A DNA stretch of 51,304 nucleotides from an uncultured Thiogranum sp. Its GTDB lineage: Bacteria; Pseudomonadota; Gammaproteobacteria; DSM-19610. The position numbers were made by a program, and so were the translations under genes. The stretch spans positions 1 through 51,304 of the forward strand of contig CAJXFW010000003.1 of assembly GCA_913053655.1 (NCBI GenBank), given 5' to 3'. Of this stretch, positions 27,425 to 39,682 are shown one piece after another. The notes beneath the pieces are model-generated. The model ran no database searches, was not told where the DNA came from, and worked only from the letters and a program-made list of their open reading frames with translations. How positions within the stretch are numbered: the stretch's first letter is position 1; the number at the start of each line of letters is the position of its first letter.

Positions 27425-27652
27425 ATGACACTCATACTTGATATGGCAACTGGCGAAGAGTACCAGGGAGAAGGAATGAGCTGCCCAAGCGCAACAGGCT
27501 CGACACCCACTCGCAGGGACAGGTTGCAGGAGCCTTCACAACACCTACAACTGCAACTCGCGATGGTCGAGGCCACACCATCCCGACATAATATTTCTTT
27601 CGACATGGCCGGCATGGACATCCAGACCCTGCTTGAATCCATCGAAGACTAA
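27425..27652 (+). CDS. Small protein of unknown function, sigma-54-type transcription unit
   Basis: This is a 75-residue protein beginning MTLILDMATGEEYQGEGMSC and ending DMAGMDIQTLLESIED. I do not recognise a family. It is mildly acidic, with no signal peptide or membrane segment. Evidence that it is real: a near-perfect Shine-Dalgarno (AAGGAGG at 27413-27419) correctly spaced from ATG 27425, a -24/-12 promoter upstream and a strong terminator 18 bp after the stop. The longer frame starting at 27380 lacks a ribosome site. The Shine-Dalgarno lies in the palindrome CACCTTAAGGAGGTG (27406-27420), which may limit translation. Confidence 0.7.
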   Translation: MTLILDMATGEEYQGEGMSCPSATGSTPTRRDRLQEPSQHLQLQLAMVEATPSRHNISFDMAGMDIQTLLESIED

Positions 27653-27670
27653 AGATACCGAACACCGGAA

Positions 27671-27707
27671 GGGGTTGGAGTAAACCGTTACTCCAACCCC
27701 TTTTTTT
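27671..27707 (+). terminator. Intrinsic terminator
   Basis: A 13-bp perfect stem (GGGGTTGGAGTAA pairing with TTACTCCAACCCC) around a 4-nt loop is followed by seven T residues. It lies 18 bp after the small gene ending at 27652. The stem can also form on the other strand, but there the run of A is upstream, so it mainly serves the plus-strand gene. Confidence 0.92.
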
Positions 27708-27730
27708 ATAACCAGTCCGTTGTCAGCTAT

Positions 27731-31978
<4,248 letters not shown>

Positions 31979-32442
31979 GCTCTGCTGATCCGTCCGATCT
32001 GATTGTCTGAATGCGCTTTCAAGACGCCCGAATGGGGGCTTGCGCGGTGCCCTGCCACGCTCCACTGGTAGCGGCCATTCAGGTCAAAATCTTAGCCATC
32101 AGGTTAATACCAAATGTGTGAAGTGACTCACAATTCCTGTGTTCTTCCACAGGCCGGTTACCCGTTGTGTATTTTTTGTTCAGTAAGCAAGACGGGGATA
32201 CGTCAACAGACGCAGGTGGGGTTGCCGGCTGTTCAATGTCGTAGTGTTGGCCGGCTGATTTATTCCTGGCTGCTTCTCACAGGGATAAAGTCTGATACTG
32301 TTTTTTTACATGCATTAACGAAGCCACTCTCATTTGAGACTTAAAAAACAGGCCTGAATTGCATAAAGGGGTTTCACTTTTTTTTCTTTGTGCTATCTTT
32401 GCGCGGTCACGTCCCAGACAACTACTGTAAGGAGTACATTGA

Positions 32443-32808
32443 ATGGCCGTAAAGAAAAAGACTGCCAAGAAAACCGCCAAGAAAAAGGTTGCTGCCAAGG
32501 CGGTCAGGAAACCTACTACCAAAGCTGAAACCTTTACCTATGTCGCAGATAAAACCGGCCTGACCAAGAAAGACGTCGGCGCCGTATTCGAATCGCTCAA
32601 CACCCTGATCAAGCGCGACCTCAGACGCAACGGCCCCGGCGTATACACAGTCCCCGGCCTGATGAAAATCAAAGTGGTTCGCAAACCGGCCACCAAGGTG
32701 CGCAAGGGTGTAAATCCCTTCACTGGTGAGCCCATGACCTTCAAGGCCAAACCTGCCCGCAATGTGGTCAAGGTGCTGGCTCTGAAAGCGCTGAAAGATA
32801 TGGTCTAG
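32443..32808 (+). CDS. HU-family DNA-binding protein with Lys-rich N-terminal extension
   Basis: This 121-residue protein has an N-terminal histone-like tail (KKKTAKKTAKKKVAAKAVRK) followed by a Bac_DNA_binding (HU/IHF) domain from about residue 25. The domain includes TYVADKTGLTKKDVGAVFESL, then GPGVYTVPGLMKIKVVRKPATKVRKG (beta arm) and NPFTGEPMTFKAKPARNVVKV. It is predicted to bind DNA as a dimer and shape the nucleoid. TAAGGAG stands 10 bases before ATG 32443, and a clear terminator follows. The tail resembles those of HU-like proteins in several gammaproteobacteria and actinobacteria. Confidence 0.92.
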   Translation: MAVKKKTAKKTAKKKVAAKAVRKPTTKAETFTYVADKTGLTKKDVGAVFESLNTLIKRDLRRNGPGVYTVPGLMKIKVVRKPATKVRKGVNPFTGEPMTFKAKPARNVVKVLALKALKDMV

Positions 32809-32832
32809 CTGGACATCAGACCTGATTTTGAC

Positions 32833-32862
32833 AAAAAAGCAGCCAGTTTGGCTGCTTTTTTA
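32833..32862. terminator. Bidirectional intrinsic terminator
   Basis: AAAAAAGCAGCC, a short AGTTT loop, then GGCTGCTTTTTT. The stem AAGCAGCC/GGCTGCTT is flanked by A and T runs, so it can terminate both the HU-like gene (plus) and the convergent TerB-like gene (minus), whose stop codon lies at its right edge. Confidence 0.9.
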
Positions 32863-33315
32863 TTGCCGGTCGCCCAGCACCTTGTGCTTGGCGCGAATGA
32901 AATCCCTGTGCGGTACATGCAGTAACTCCGTTATCTTACGCACTGCTGCCTCTTCATAGCGGTCCAGGCGACCGTCTGCATACGCCACCTGCCACAGCAT
33001 TTCTATTAACCGTACTTTTTCTTCAGCAGAAAAATGCTGATTAATCAGACCCGTAAACTGATACAGCGAGACCGCTTCGGCCGCTTCGCTATCCGCCAGT
33101 TCCGCCAGCTCACGGGTTTCGCTGTCGCTCAGAGCAAAGGCATTGCGCAACGCCTGCTCCAGCATTGTGCGCTCATCCGGGTGTTCATCGTAATCAGCAC
33201 GCAGCACCTCGAACAACAACGCAGCCGTCGCCAGTTGCAGTCCGCGCCCGTCCGAACCGACGGCCGTATCCGGCTCGATTTTCGCGCGGAAAAATTCTTG
33301 AATAGCCGCTAACAC
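32860..33315 (-). CDS. TerB-family protein
   Basis: This is a 151-residue, all-helical, acidic protein of the TerB/DjlA-N family. It carries LQLATAALLFEVLRADYDEHPDERTML and LIEMLWQVAYADGRLDRYEEAAVRKITELL; YADGxLDxxEE is the family's metal-binding-type motif. TerB proteins occur in tellurite-resistance and other envelope-stress contexts, and the biochemical role is unsettled. It follows the subtilase gene by 16 bp on the same strand and may be the last gene of gspA-gspB-subtilase-terB. Confidence 0.8.
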   Translation of the reverse strand: MLAAIQEFFRAKIEPDTAVGSDGRGLQLATAALLFEVLRADYDEHPDERTMLEQALRNAFALSDSETRELAELADSEAAEAVSLYQFTGLINQHFSAEEKVRLIEMLWQVAYADGRLDRYEEAAVRKITELLHVPHRDFIRAKHKVLGDRQ

Positions 33316-33331
33316 AGTGCATCCAACATCA

Positions 33332-34948
33332 TCACCTGCGAGGTACGAAAACGCGTATTCTACCTGGCCGGCACCGCCAGGCGGAGAAAACCATCAACAA
33401 CCAAAACACAGGATCAAAACCTGAAGTCGTAGCCAACGCAACGGTACAGCCACCACCACCGGTGTTGGCCTTTACACCCAGCACCGACGAGGGGTCTGCA
33501 GCACCCGCCAATGCGGCATCAGCGTCCAGGATTCCACTCCCGCACGAGCTGGTATCACAACTTGCATCCGGGAACATACGCGTTGTCAGCCGCAATATAT
33601 CCCGGACCTGGCTGGCGCTGAGCGCACTGTTTACCGCCAGCATAAGCGATGCCGTGGCAGAAACCTGCGCAGTAGAAAAACTGGAACCCGCGATCCTGGC
33701 ATTAATATCCTGAGCCGGTGTAGTTGCACCGCTGTTGGACAGCACCAGGATGCCGTTCGCCGGCTGCTGTTGTGTCAGGCCACCGGGCGCACTCAGGGTG
33801 ATTCCCCCGCCGCTGTTGGTATAGGGTGCGCGCGAACCATCGCGCAGCGTTGCACCCACCACCACTACCTTCTTGCAGTTGGCCGGACTCTGACCGGCGA
33901 CATCACCACCGTCGTTGCCGGCCGATACAATGACAATAGCTCCCACGTCCACAACAGCATCGATCGCACTCTGTTCTTCCGGTGTACAGCTTCCAGCACC
34001 ACTCAGACTCATATTGATCACCCGTGCCGGTGTGGGATTAACAGGCACACCCGCCACCGAAAGCCCCGCCGCCCAGCGCAGGGCATCAGCGACATCCAAC
34101 ACACTTCCACCGCATTTTCCCAGCACCCGAACCGGCAGCAAGCGGGCAGCAAAATCGATCCCCGCGATATCTGTGTTGTTATTAGACTCGGCGACCATGA
34201 CGCTGGCCACTGACAACCCGTGCCAGGAACTGTTGTTTCCAAGCATCCCGGTTTCGCATTCATCGTTGACCGTGGCATCACCCGGATCCGTGGGATTATT
34301 GTCGCGCCCTACCGGATCACCCAGGATAGTGTCATTGTCCAGTTCAGTAGCAGGAACGAGATTACTCGGCCCACCACTGAAGAAATCGTAACCCGGAAGT
34401 ATCCGGGCGGGATCAATATCGCGGTGCGGCAGAAAACCGGTGTCCAGTTGGGCAATAACACCGGTAACCGAACCCGTTTCCAGATTCCAGCCACTCTGCA
34501 TTCTGATACCACCGGTGTCTTCAAACAGGTTCCACTGATTGGAGAGCACGCCACCAGGAAGCGCGGTACCGGGAAGATAGCCGGGATCCAGGGGTATCAG
34601 CGCCGGGTACATACGCTTGTCCGCCTGCGCGGAAGCCACTGAAGGATCGGCGACAAGCCGCGCTGCAATCTGTTCGGCCTGTTCATAAGTAACAGCCTGA
34701 GGCAGACGCACCACGATGCCATTACCGTCGAATTGCCGGACGAAAGTCAGCGGGCTTCCGTCCGGCAAGCGGATATCCGGGACAACCTCGTTATGTCGTA
34801 CTGCCTGCATACGACGGACGCCATCATCCTTCAGACGAAGTATGATCTGGTGCGTATCAAGCCTCGCCCCCGGACCAGCCGCCAGCACCGGTAAAAAGCC
34901 GGCGGCCGTACACAGCGCCAGCGCCAAAACCATAATTCTTTTTAACAT
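33332..34948 (-). CDS. Secreted subtilisin-like serine protease (S8) with C-terminal sorting-type tail
   Basis: 538 residues: a signal peptide (MLKRIMVLALALCTAAGFLPVLA) and a propeptide-like region (about 30-115; IILRLKDDGVRRMQAV). The S8 catalytic domain (about 160-450) has Asp in VIAQLDTGFLPHRD, His in SSWHGLSVASVM, the oxyanion Asn in IVSAGNDGG and Ser in IAGSSFSTAQVSAT. The C-terminus ends GGGGC, then DPVFWLLMVFSAW and a basic tail. That is the tripartite layout of GlyGly/JDVT-CTERM sorting signals, which are processed at the membrane and are often found on type II secretion substrates. ATG 34948 follows TTG. It lies 19 bp after gspB, suggesting it is a cargo of this system (inference). 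Confidence 0.9.
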   Translation of the reverse strand: MLKRIMVLALALCTAAGFLPVLAAGPGARLDTHQIILRLKDDGVRRMQAVRHNEVVPDIRLPDGSPLTFVRQFDGNGIVVRLPQAVTYEQAEQIAARLVADPSVASAQADKRMYPALIPLDPGYLPGTALPGGVLSNQWNLFEDTGGIRMQSGWNLETGSVTGVIAQLDTGFLPHRDIDPARILPGYDFFSGGPSNLVPATELDNDTILGDPVGRDNNPTDPGDATVNDECETGMLGNNSSWHGLSVASVMVAESNNNTDIAGIDFAARLLPVRVLGKCGGSVLDVADALRWAAGLSVAGVPVNPTPARVINMSLSGAGSCTPEEQSAIDAVVDVGAIVIVSAGNDGGDVAGQSPANCKKVVVVGATLRDGSRAPYTNSGGGITLSAPGGLTQQQPANGILVLSNSGATTPAQDINARIAGSSFSTAQVSATASLMLAVNSALSASQVRDILRLTTRMFPDASCDTSSCGSGILDADAALAGAADPSSVLGVKANTGGGGCTVALATTSGFDPVFWLLMVFSAWRCRPGRIRVFVPRR

Positions 34949-34970
34949 CAATTAGCTACCTGGATGGACC

Positions 34971-35648
34971 TTATTGGGCACGGACCAGAAACTGTTCTCC
35001 CTGAAATGACAGTATCACGCCCTCTGGTGTTATTTCGTCCACTAGTGGCCCTTCCTGTAATCGTTCACCCGTGCGGTACTTTCTCAGGTTTACTAACACG
35101 AAACGATCCTGCGGAAGATCGCTGTAAACGTGCACGTCGAGATGTATACCGCCCGAGAGTTGCCGGAACAGGCGGTCTGGAATTTGAGGCCAGACCGGCA
35201 GGCTGTATATATCCGTGACGGCGGCTTCTACAGGCTGCACATCCATCGCCAGTTCAGGCTCGGACTCAGCAGGCGCTAACGGTTCGACCACCGGCGCTGG
35301 CAGCACTGGTTTTGGTTCCTCGGGTGCTGCCGATAGCGTGGGTTCTGGCTCAGCCGGAACTGACGGTTCAACGACAGGTGCAGGTCTACTCACCTGTGCC
35401 GGCTCGCGTATGACGGGCTCACGTTGTGATAAGCCGGGACCATATTGGCTTGCTGTCTCCAGGTCGGAAGCGGGCCACAACAGATATATCAACAGGACCA
35501 GGTTCAGAACCAGAACGGCTGCAACTATCCATATCCAGTTCCCGACTGCCGTACGTGCCGGTTTTTCGTACTCGCTGCCTATCCCCGGGACCTGCCCGAT
35601 ATCCCTTTGCAGTTCGGCTTTTTTGAGCGCTTCCAGAATGTATGACAC
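34971..35648 (-). CDS. gspB: Type II secretion accessory protein GspB
   Basis: This is a 225-residue inner-membrane protein beginning MSYILEALKKAELQRDIG, the hallmark of GspB/ExeB. A transmembrane helix (about 38-60; WIWIVAAVLVLNLVLLIYLLW) and a Pro/Glu-rich periplasmic linker (65-150) follow. The C-terminal T2SSB domain (about 155-225) carries YSLPVWPQIPDRLFRQLSG, then LDVHVYSDLPQDRFVLVNLRKY and EGVILSFQGEQFLV. GspA-GspB complexes help the secretin GspD pass through and insert beyond peptidoglycan. The start is GTG 35648. It is cotranscribed with gspA (12-bp gap). Confidence 0.93.
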   Translation of the reverse strand: MSYILEALKKAELQRDIGQVPGIGSEYEKPARTAVGNWIWIVAAVLVLNLVLLIYLLWPASDLETASQYGPGLSQREPVIREPAQVSRPAPVVEPSVPAEPEPTLSAAPEEPKPVLPAPVVEPLAPAESEPELAMDVQPVEAAVTDIYSLPVWPQIPDRLFRQLSGGIHLDVHVYSDLPQDRFVLVNLRKYRTGERLQEGPLVDEITPEGVILSFQGEQFLVRAQ

Positions 35649-35660
35649 TGGATCAGCCCG

Positions 35661-37430
35661 CTATCTGCTCGCCGTGACGGCGCCAAGGCGCGGCACCGAC
35701 GACGCGCGATCCAGATTGTTCAGGCTGATAAAGGTCCGTGCACCGACCACACCGTCGGCATTCATCTCCAGATCACGCTGAAAGGATTGCACGAGTCCCT
35801 TTAACCCGACGTCGAAATAAAAAGGATCCGGCGCAATCGCCGTCAACCCGGTAGCCTTCGCCAGGCGATCACGCAGCCATTTCACGTCTGCGTTACGATC
35901 CCCGGGGTGCAGGGCGGCATTGCCGCTGGGCGGTACTTTCCATAACAGGCGGTACTCACCAAACCAGTGGCGTTCAATCTCACCGATCGGTACTTCGAGA
36001 TCGCGACCATCCACCTGCACCCTGACCTGTGATCCCACCACCTCCCGAATCAACACCGGGACACGCCGACCTTCGGCCGCAACCAGCAGCAACAGAGTCG
36101 GTCTGTCAAAAAGTTTCAATGCCGTCCAGGTACCGCCACCTTGCAGGCAACGCAACCCGGCAGCGGGGGCTTGCGCGCAGGCCTGTTCATCGCTAACCGC
36201 CGACGACCGCACACCCCACAGGCCGTACAGTGATTTCCAGGCTCGCGAGGAAGCATAAGGACCGGCCTCGGCCAGGGCCCGCCTCAAATCCATGACCAGC
36301 GACTCACTTTCAAGTTGCGACTCAATTTCGGCTTCGGACAAATCTTCTGATTCATTTGTCTGCGGGACTTCTGCTCCGCTAGTGGCAAGCTCAATAGGTG
36401 GCTCTTCAGACAGCTGCTCCTTAAACTTCGGTTTTTCAGCCACCACGGCCTTAACCACCGGATTTTCCAACACCGGCTCATCGACCGAATTCATTGCCAG
36501 CTGCGCAGACCCGGGCAAGGGTATAGTCACTGCGAGGAAATAGCTGAGCAGCCCCGCAAGAACCGCAACAGTACCCATTCTCAACCAGTGCCAGACACCT
36601 TTTCCAGGCATCTCCAGGCCCTCTTCCGGAAGCACCTCGCGTGCAGCGCGCTGAACAATCGGTGCGTCAACCATGCGCTTCCCCTCGACAAAGGCACCGA
36701 GCATCGCACGATCACTTAATACATTTATCAAGCGCGGAACACCACCCGACAGTTTGTGTATTAACTCAACTGCCGTATCGGTAAACAGCGTCGCGCTGGC
36801 ACCACAGACCTGCAAGCGATGCCGGATATACGCCGAGGTTTCCACCCGGCTTATCGGCTCAAGGTGATAACGTGCTGTGATGCGCTGGGACAACTGACGC
36901 AAATCCTCGCGCGCCAGCAACTCCCTTAACTCCGGTTGGCCGACCAGGATAATCTGCAACAGTTTTTCGCGGGTGGTCTCCAGGTTAGTCAGTAAACGAA
37001 CTTGCTCCAGCGCTTCTGCGCTGAGATTCTGCGCCTCATCGATCATAAGCACAGTACGCCGACCCCGGGCGTGTGAATCCAGCAGGTAGGCATTCAGAAC
37101 GTCGATCAGCGTCTTGATACTGGTGGTATCTCTTGCGTACTGGATCTGCAGCTCATCACACAGGCTGCCCAGCAGTTCGAGTGCTGTTACGCGCGGATTA
37201 AGTATCAGCGCAATATCAACGTGCTCGGGCAACTGTTCGAGCAGGCAACGGCAGACCGTGGTTTTGCCGGTACCGACTTCTCCCGTCAACTGGACAAAAC
37301 CACCGCCTTCGCCAACGCCGTACAGCAAATGCGCCAGCGCTTCGCGGTGCTGCTGGCTCATGTAGAGAAAGCGTGGATCAGGTGCGATCGAAAAAGGGCG
37401 TTCTGTCAGTCCGAAATGTTTTTCATACAT
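35661..37430 (-). CDS. gspA: Type II secretion ATPase GspA (ExeA)
   Basis: This is a 589-residue AAA-type ATPase. MYEKHFGLTERPFSIAPDPRFLYMS is the ExeA/GspA start. Walker A is LTGEVGTGKTT, Walker B is TVLMIDEAQNLSAE, and sensor-type region ILVGQPELRELL follows. One transmembrane helix (about 283-303; LAGLLSYFLAVTIPL) precedes a periplasmic part with an acidic linker, a domain around 390-500, and a peptidoglycan-binding PG_binding_1 domain at the C-terminus (HPGDRNADVKWLRDRL, FQRDLEMNADGVVGARTF). It works with GspB on secretin assembly through peptidoglycan. The rest of the system is 31 kb away at 855-6547. Confidence 0.93.
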   Translation of the reverse strand: MYEKHFGLTERPFSIAPDPRFLYMSQQHREALAHLLYGVGEGGGFVQLTGEVGTGKTTVCRCLLEQLPEHVDIALILNPRVTALELLGSLCDELQIQYARDTTSIKTLIDVLNAYLLDSHARGRRTVLMIDEAQNLSAEALEQVRLLTNLETTREKLLQIILVGQPELRELLAREDLRQLSQRITARYHLEPISRVETSAYIRHRLQVCGASATLFTDTAVELIHKLSGGVPRLINVLSDRAMLGAFVEGKRMVDAPIVQRAAREVLPEEGLEMPGKGVWHWLRMGTVAVLAGLLSYFLAVTIPLPGSAQLAMNSVDEPVLENPVVKAVVAEKPKFKEQLSEEPPIELATSGAEVPQTNESEDLSEAEIESQLESESLVMDLRRALAEAGPYASSRAWKSLYGLWGVRSSAVSDEQACAQAPAAGLRCLQGGGTWTALKLFDRPTLLLLVAAEGRRVPVLIREVVGSQVRVQVDGRDLEVPIGEIERHWFGEYRLLWKVPPSGNAALHPGDRNADVKWLRDRLAKATGLTAIAPDPFYFDVGLKGLVQSFQRDLEMNADGVVGARTFISLNNLDRASSVPRLGAVTASR

Positions 37431-37721
37431 GATTTTATGTGCCGCCCAACCGGCGAGAGTCTTATTATGCCTATTCTCCGGGTCGACGTCCTGAAACCGG
37501 GACCGGGCAGCTATAAGTGGCTACAACACCGTCGATGTACTTTACCATCGCTGCGCCAGGCGCAGTATAATAATAGTGTTTGTTATTCAGTTGGTTACGC
37601 CTATTTTTCGCACCAGCGCATGAATCCGGGTGTTGGTTTTCCTTACATTTTTGCAGGATACACCAGCGTGGAATATTCCGGCTCAGGAAAGCATCTTTAT
37701 AATTGAGGGGGTTAGAACCAG
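37431..37721. other. Intergenic region upstream of gspA
   Basis: This is the divergent gap before gspA and the small plus-strand ORF. It holds a possible -10 for neither strand that I can fix with confidence, plus the sigma-54-type site at its right end (37722-37737). A 161-residue plus-strand frame overlapping gspA's start has no supporting features. Confidence 0.4.
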
Positions 37722-37737
37722 TGGCATGTCACTTGCT
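37722..37737 (+). promoter_or_regulatory. Sigma-54-type promoter
   Basis: TGGCATGTCACTTGCT has GG and GC separated by 10 nt and differs from TGGCAC-N5-TTGCW at one consensus base. Transcription would begin near 37748, about 29 nt before the ATG at 37777. Confidence 0.5.
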
Positions 37738-37776
37738 CTGATATTATGGATAAACAATAAAGAACCGGGGATTTGC

Positions 37777-37953
37777 ATGAATGCGAAAATAGAAAAACAC
37801 ATTAATGGCCGCGCAATCAGTGCAAGTCCTGTTTTCAAAGGTGGTGTCCTGCCCGCTTACTGGAATTGTGCCATCAACGATCGCATTATCGATAAAATAT
37901 TCAATTCCGCCAGCGAGATTTTTCGCTTCGCCGAAAACATAAAAAAGAATTAG
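37777..37953 (+). CDS. Small protein of unknown function
   Basis: This 58-residue frame starts MNAKIEKHINGRAISASPVF and ends FRFAENIKKN, with no recognised family. It is short and basic, with one Cys, no signal peptide and no membrane helix. Support comes mainly from the -24/-12 promoter just upstream. The ribosome site (GGGGA) is weak and the codon use is AT-richer than neighbouring genes. It overlaps the convergent hydrolase by 4 bp. It could be a chance frame, with the promoter making a small RNA. Confidence 0.4.
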   Translation: MNAKIEKHINGRAISASPVFKGGVLPAYWNCAINDRIIDKIFNSASEIFRFAENIKKN

Positions 37954-38567
37954 CCTGTACCGAAACTGCTAATAATCGCCTGTTTCAAATCATTAAGCCG
38001 GCCATGAAAAAAATGGCCTGCGCCTTCAAGCAACACCAGCTGCGGCTGGACTTCCTGGCCGGCTAACCAACCCGTCACCTGTTCGGCAGGCACGATATCA
38101 TCAGCGTCACCCTGAATCAGCAGCCAGGAAATACCGGATAGATTTAGAGAACTATCAGGGCAGTAGTTGACTGCCGGCGCCACGGTGACCAGTCGTTGCG
38201 GCGCAAGTTGCCGGGCACCTTGCAGCGCAATAAATCCACCGAACGAAAATCCGCCCAGCCACAGCGGCAACTCCGGCCAACGCGCCCGCGCCCACGCAAC
38301 CACGGCAAGCAAGTCCTGCAATTCGCCCCGACCTTTATCGTATTCACCCTCACTCTCGCCGACACCGCGAAAGTTAAAGCGCAGACACACCGCACCCAGC
38401 GCAGCAAACGTTTTCGCCAGCTGGTGGACAACTTTGTTATTGAGATTACCACCGTGCAGCGGATGGGGGTGGCAAACCACCGCTACCGCTGCAGGTATCC
38501 CGGCGGGCATCTCTTCCAGGATCTGCAACGCACCTGCAGAACCTGCAATGGATCGGGTTTTTAACAA
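37950..38567 (-). CDS. Alpha/beta hydrolase
   Basis: This is a 205-residue compact alpha/beta hydrolase. CHPHPLHGGNLNNKVVHQLA is an oxyanion-region motif of the DUF1749/YqiA-like group. LRFNFRGVGESEG, the nucleophile elbow GGFSFGGFIAL (Ser), the acid in IQGDADDIVPAEQ and the His in LEGAGHFFHGRL complete the triad. Family members are often annotated as dienelactone-hydrolase-like or serine esterases; the substrate is unknown. It lies between the small ORF (convergent) and the nrdJ group, and is followed on the same strand by no other gene. Confidence 0.85.
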   Translation of the reverse strand: MLKTRSIAGSAGALQILEEMPAGIPAAVAVVCHPHPLHGGNLNNKVVHQLAKTFAALGAVCLRFNFRGVGESEGEYDKGRGELQDLLAVVAWARARWPELPLWLGGFSFGGFIALQGARQLAPQRLVTVAPAVNYCPDSSLNLSGISWLLIQGDADDIVPAEQVTGWLAGQEVQPQLVLLEGAGHFFHGRLNDLKQAIISSFGTG

Positions 38568-38638
38568 TGTCTCTTGAAAAACTTACCCGTCATTGCGATG
38601 CCTTGACCCGAAGGGTAAGGTACCCGTAATGACACGTA

Positions 38639-38917
38639 CTAGGATGATCCTTTACCGGGATCGTCGGATCCACGCCTTTGCCTGCGTTCGTTACCCGGCG
38701 AGTGCAGGGCCAGATCAAGCCGGTGCCAGCCGTCCAGGTCCACAATCCGGCGCCGGCCATTGATGTTTTCCAGTACCACCTTGCACGGATCGCCCCCTTC
38801 GTGCAGCACCATACGCACCTGCTGCAACTGACCGGTAACACTGGCGTACCAGTATCCGGGTATTGGTTTATGCACCAGCATTTTCGTTCTTTTGTATTCT
38901 TTATCGAGTAAATTCAC
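38639..38917 (-). CDS. Small protein of unknown function downstream of nrdJb
   Basis: A 92-residue protein starting at GTG 38917 (MNLLDKEYKRTKM), with GGAGGA at 38929-38934 upstream. An internal ATG at 38881 (MLVHKPIPGYWYASVTG) is an alternative. The core PIPGYWYASVTGQLQQVRMV, then VVLENINGRRRIVDLDGWHRLDL, resembles small gammaproteobacterial proteins of unknown function. The C-terminus is basic and low-complexity. It starts 31 bp after nrdJb and probably shares its transcript. It shares a loose layout with the acidic protein at 26874-27173. Confidence 0.65.
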   Translation of the reverse strand: MNLLDKEYKRTKMLVHKPIPGYWYASVTGQLQQVRMVLHEGGDPCKVVLENINGRRRIVDLDGWHRLDLALHSPGNERRQRRGSDDPGKGSS

Positions 38918-38948
38918 AGGACAGCTACTCCTCCGGGAAACAGTGGGT

Positions 38949-39650
38949 TTATCCGCATTTTGACTCACCGCAATTCAGACAGGTCATGCAACCATCCATC
39001 TGTACGGTCGCCTTGGTATTACACTTGCTACAGAGCTGGGCGCCTTCCGGAAAATCATTGGCTTCAGCTGTTTTCGCTCCTTGCACTGAATCTTCATACT
39101 GGGCGCGCTTCTCGGCAACCAGTTTTTTCTGGTGTTCGTCGAGTCCGTCATCTTTCAGCATGCCTATCATGCGCAGGTGACATTCTATCGCATCGCCGAT
39201 CTCGGCTACCAGCGACGGCATGTAACGACCTCCCTTCTTGAAGTAGCCGCCGCGCGGATCGAACACCGAATGCAGTTCTTCAACCAGGAAAGTTACATCG
39301 CCACCTTTACGGAACACCGCGGAGATAATGCGTGTCAGCGCCACAATCCACTGAAAGTGGTCCATGTTTTTCGAATTGATAAAAATTTCGAACGGGCGCC
39401 GCAACTCGTGTTTTGTGCCCTGATTAAGCACCACATCGTTGATGGTAATATACAGCGCATGCTCTGACAACGGAGTTTTTACCTTGTAGGTGGAACCCAG
39501 CAGCATCTCCGGGCGTTTCAGCTTTTCGTGCAGCTGGACGATGTTGTCCTCTTCCTTGACCTCGGCCGGTGCGGCTTCTACTGCCGGCTCTGGCTCTTCA
39601 TCCTTCAGGACTTCATAGCCCACTATTTTCTGGCCAATTTTCTTCGTCAT
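38949..39650 (-). CDS. nrdJb: Class II ribonucleotide reductase subunit NrdJb
   Basis: The 233-residue product carries the C-terminal part of a split adenosylcobalamin-dependent ribonucleotide reductase. A TSCPD-type domain (about 60-180; HALYITINDVVLNQGTKHELRRPFEIFINSK, ISAVFRKGGDVTFLVEELHSVFDPRGGYF) is followed by a cysteine-rich tail (LCSKCNTKATVQMDGCMTC plus LNCGESKCG). The C-terminal cysteines probably pass reducing equivalents to the active site, as in P. aeruginosa NrdJb. It starts 32 bp after nrdJa. Confidence 0.92.
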   Translation of the reverse strand: MTKKIGQKIVGYEVLKDEEPEPAVEAAPAEVKEEDNIVQLHEKLKRPEMLLGSTYKVKTPLSEHALYITINDVVLNQGTKHELRRPFEIFINSKNMDHFQWIVALTRIISAVFRKGGDVTFLVEELHSVFDPRGGYFKKGGRYMPSLVAEIGDAIECHLRMIGMLKDDGLDEHQKKLVAEKRAQYEDSVQGAKTAEANDFPEGAQLCSKCNTKATVQMDGCMTCLNCGESKCG

Positions 39651-39682
39651 ATCAATCTCCTCCCACGCCTTGTACGCGCTAC

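Noticed and set aside
27244-27642. 132-residue minus-strand frame opposite the 75-residue gene
   Set aside because: Spans the sigma-54-type promoter and leader; no ribosome site; composition of a shadow frame.
38570-38640. Third copy of the inverted-repeat element (CGTCATT...AATGACACG)
   Set aside because: Only the short CGTCAT/ATGACG words match; arms and core do not align with the other two copies.
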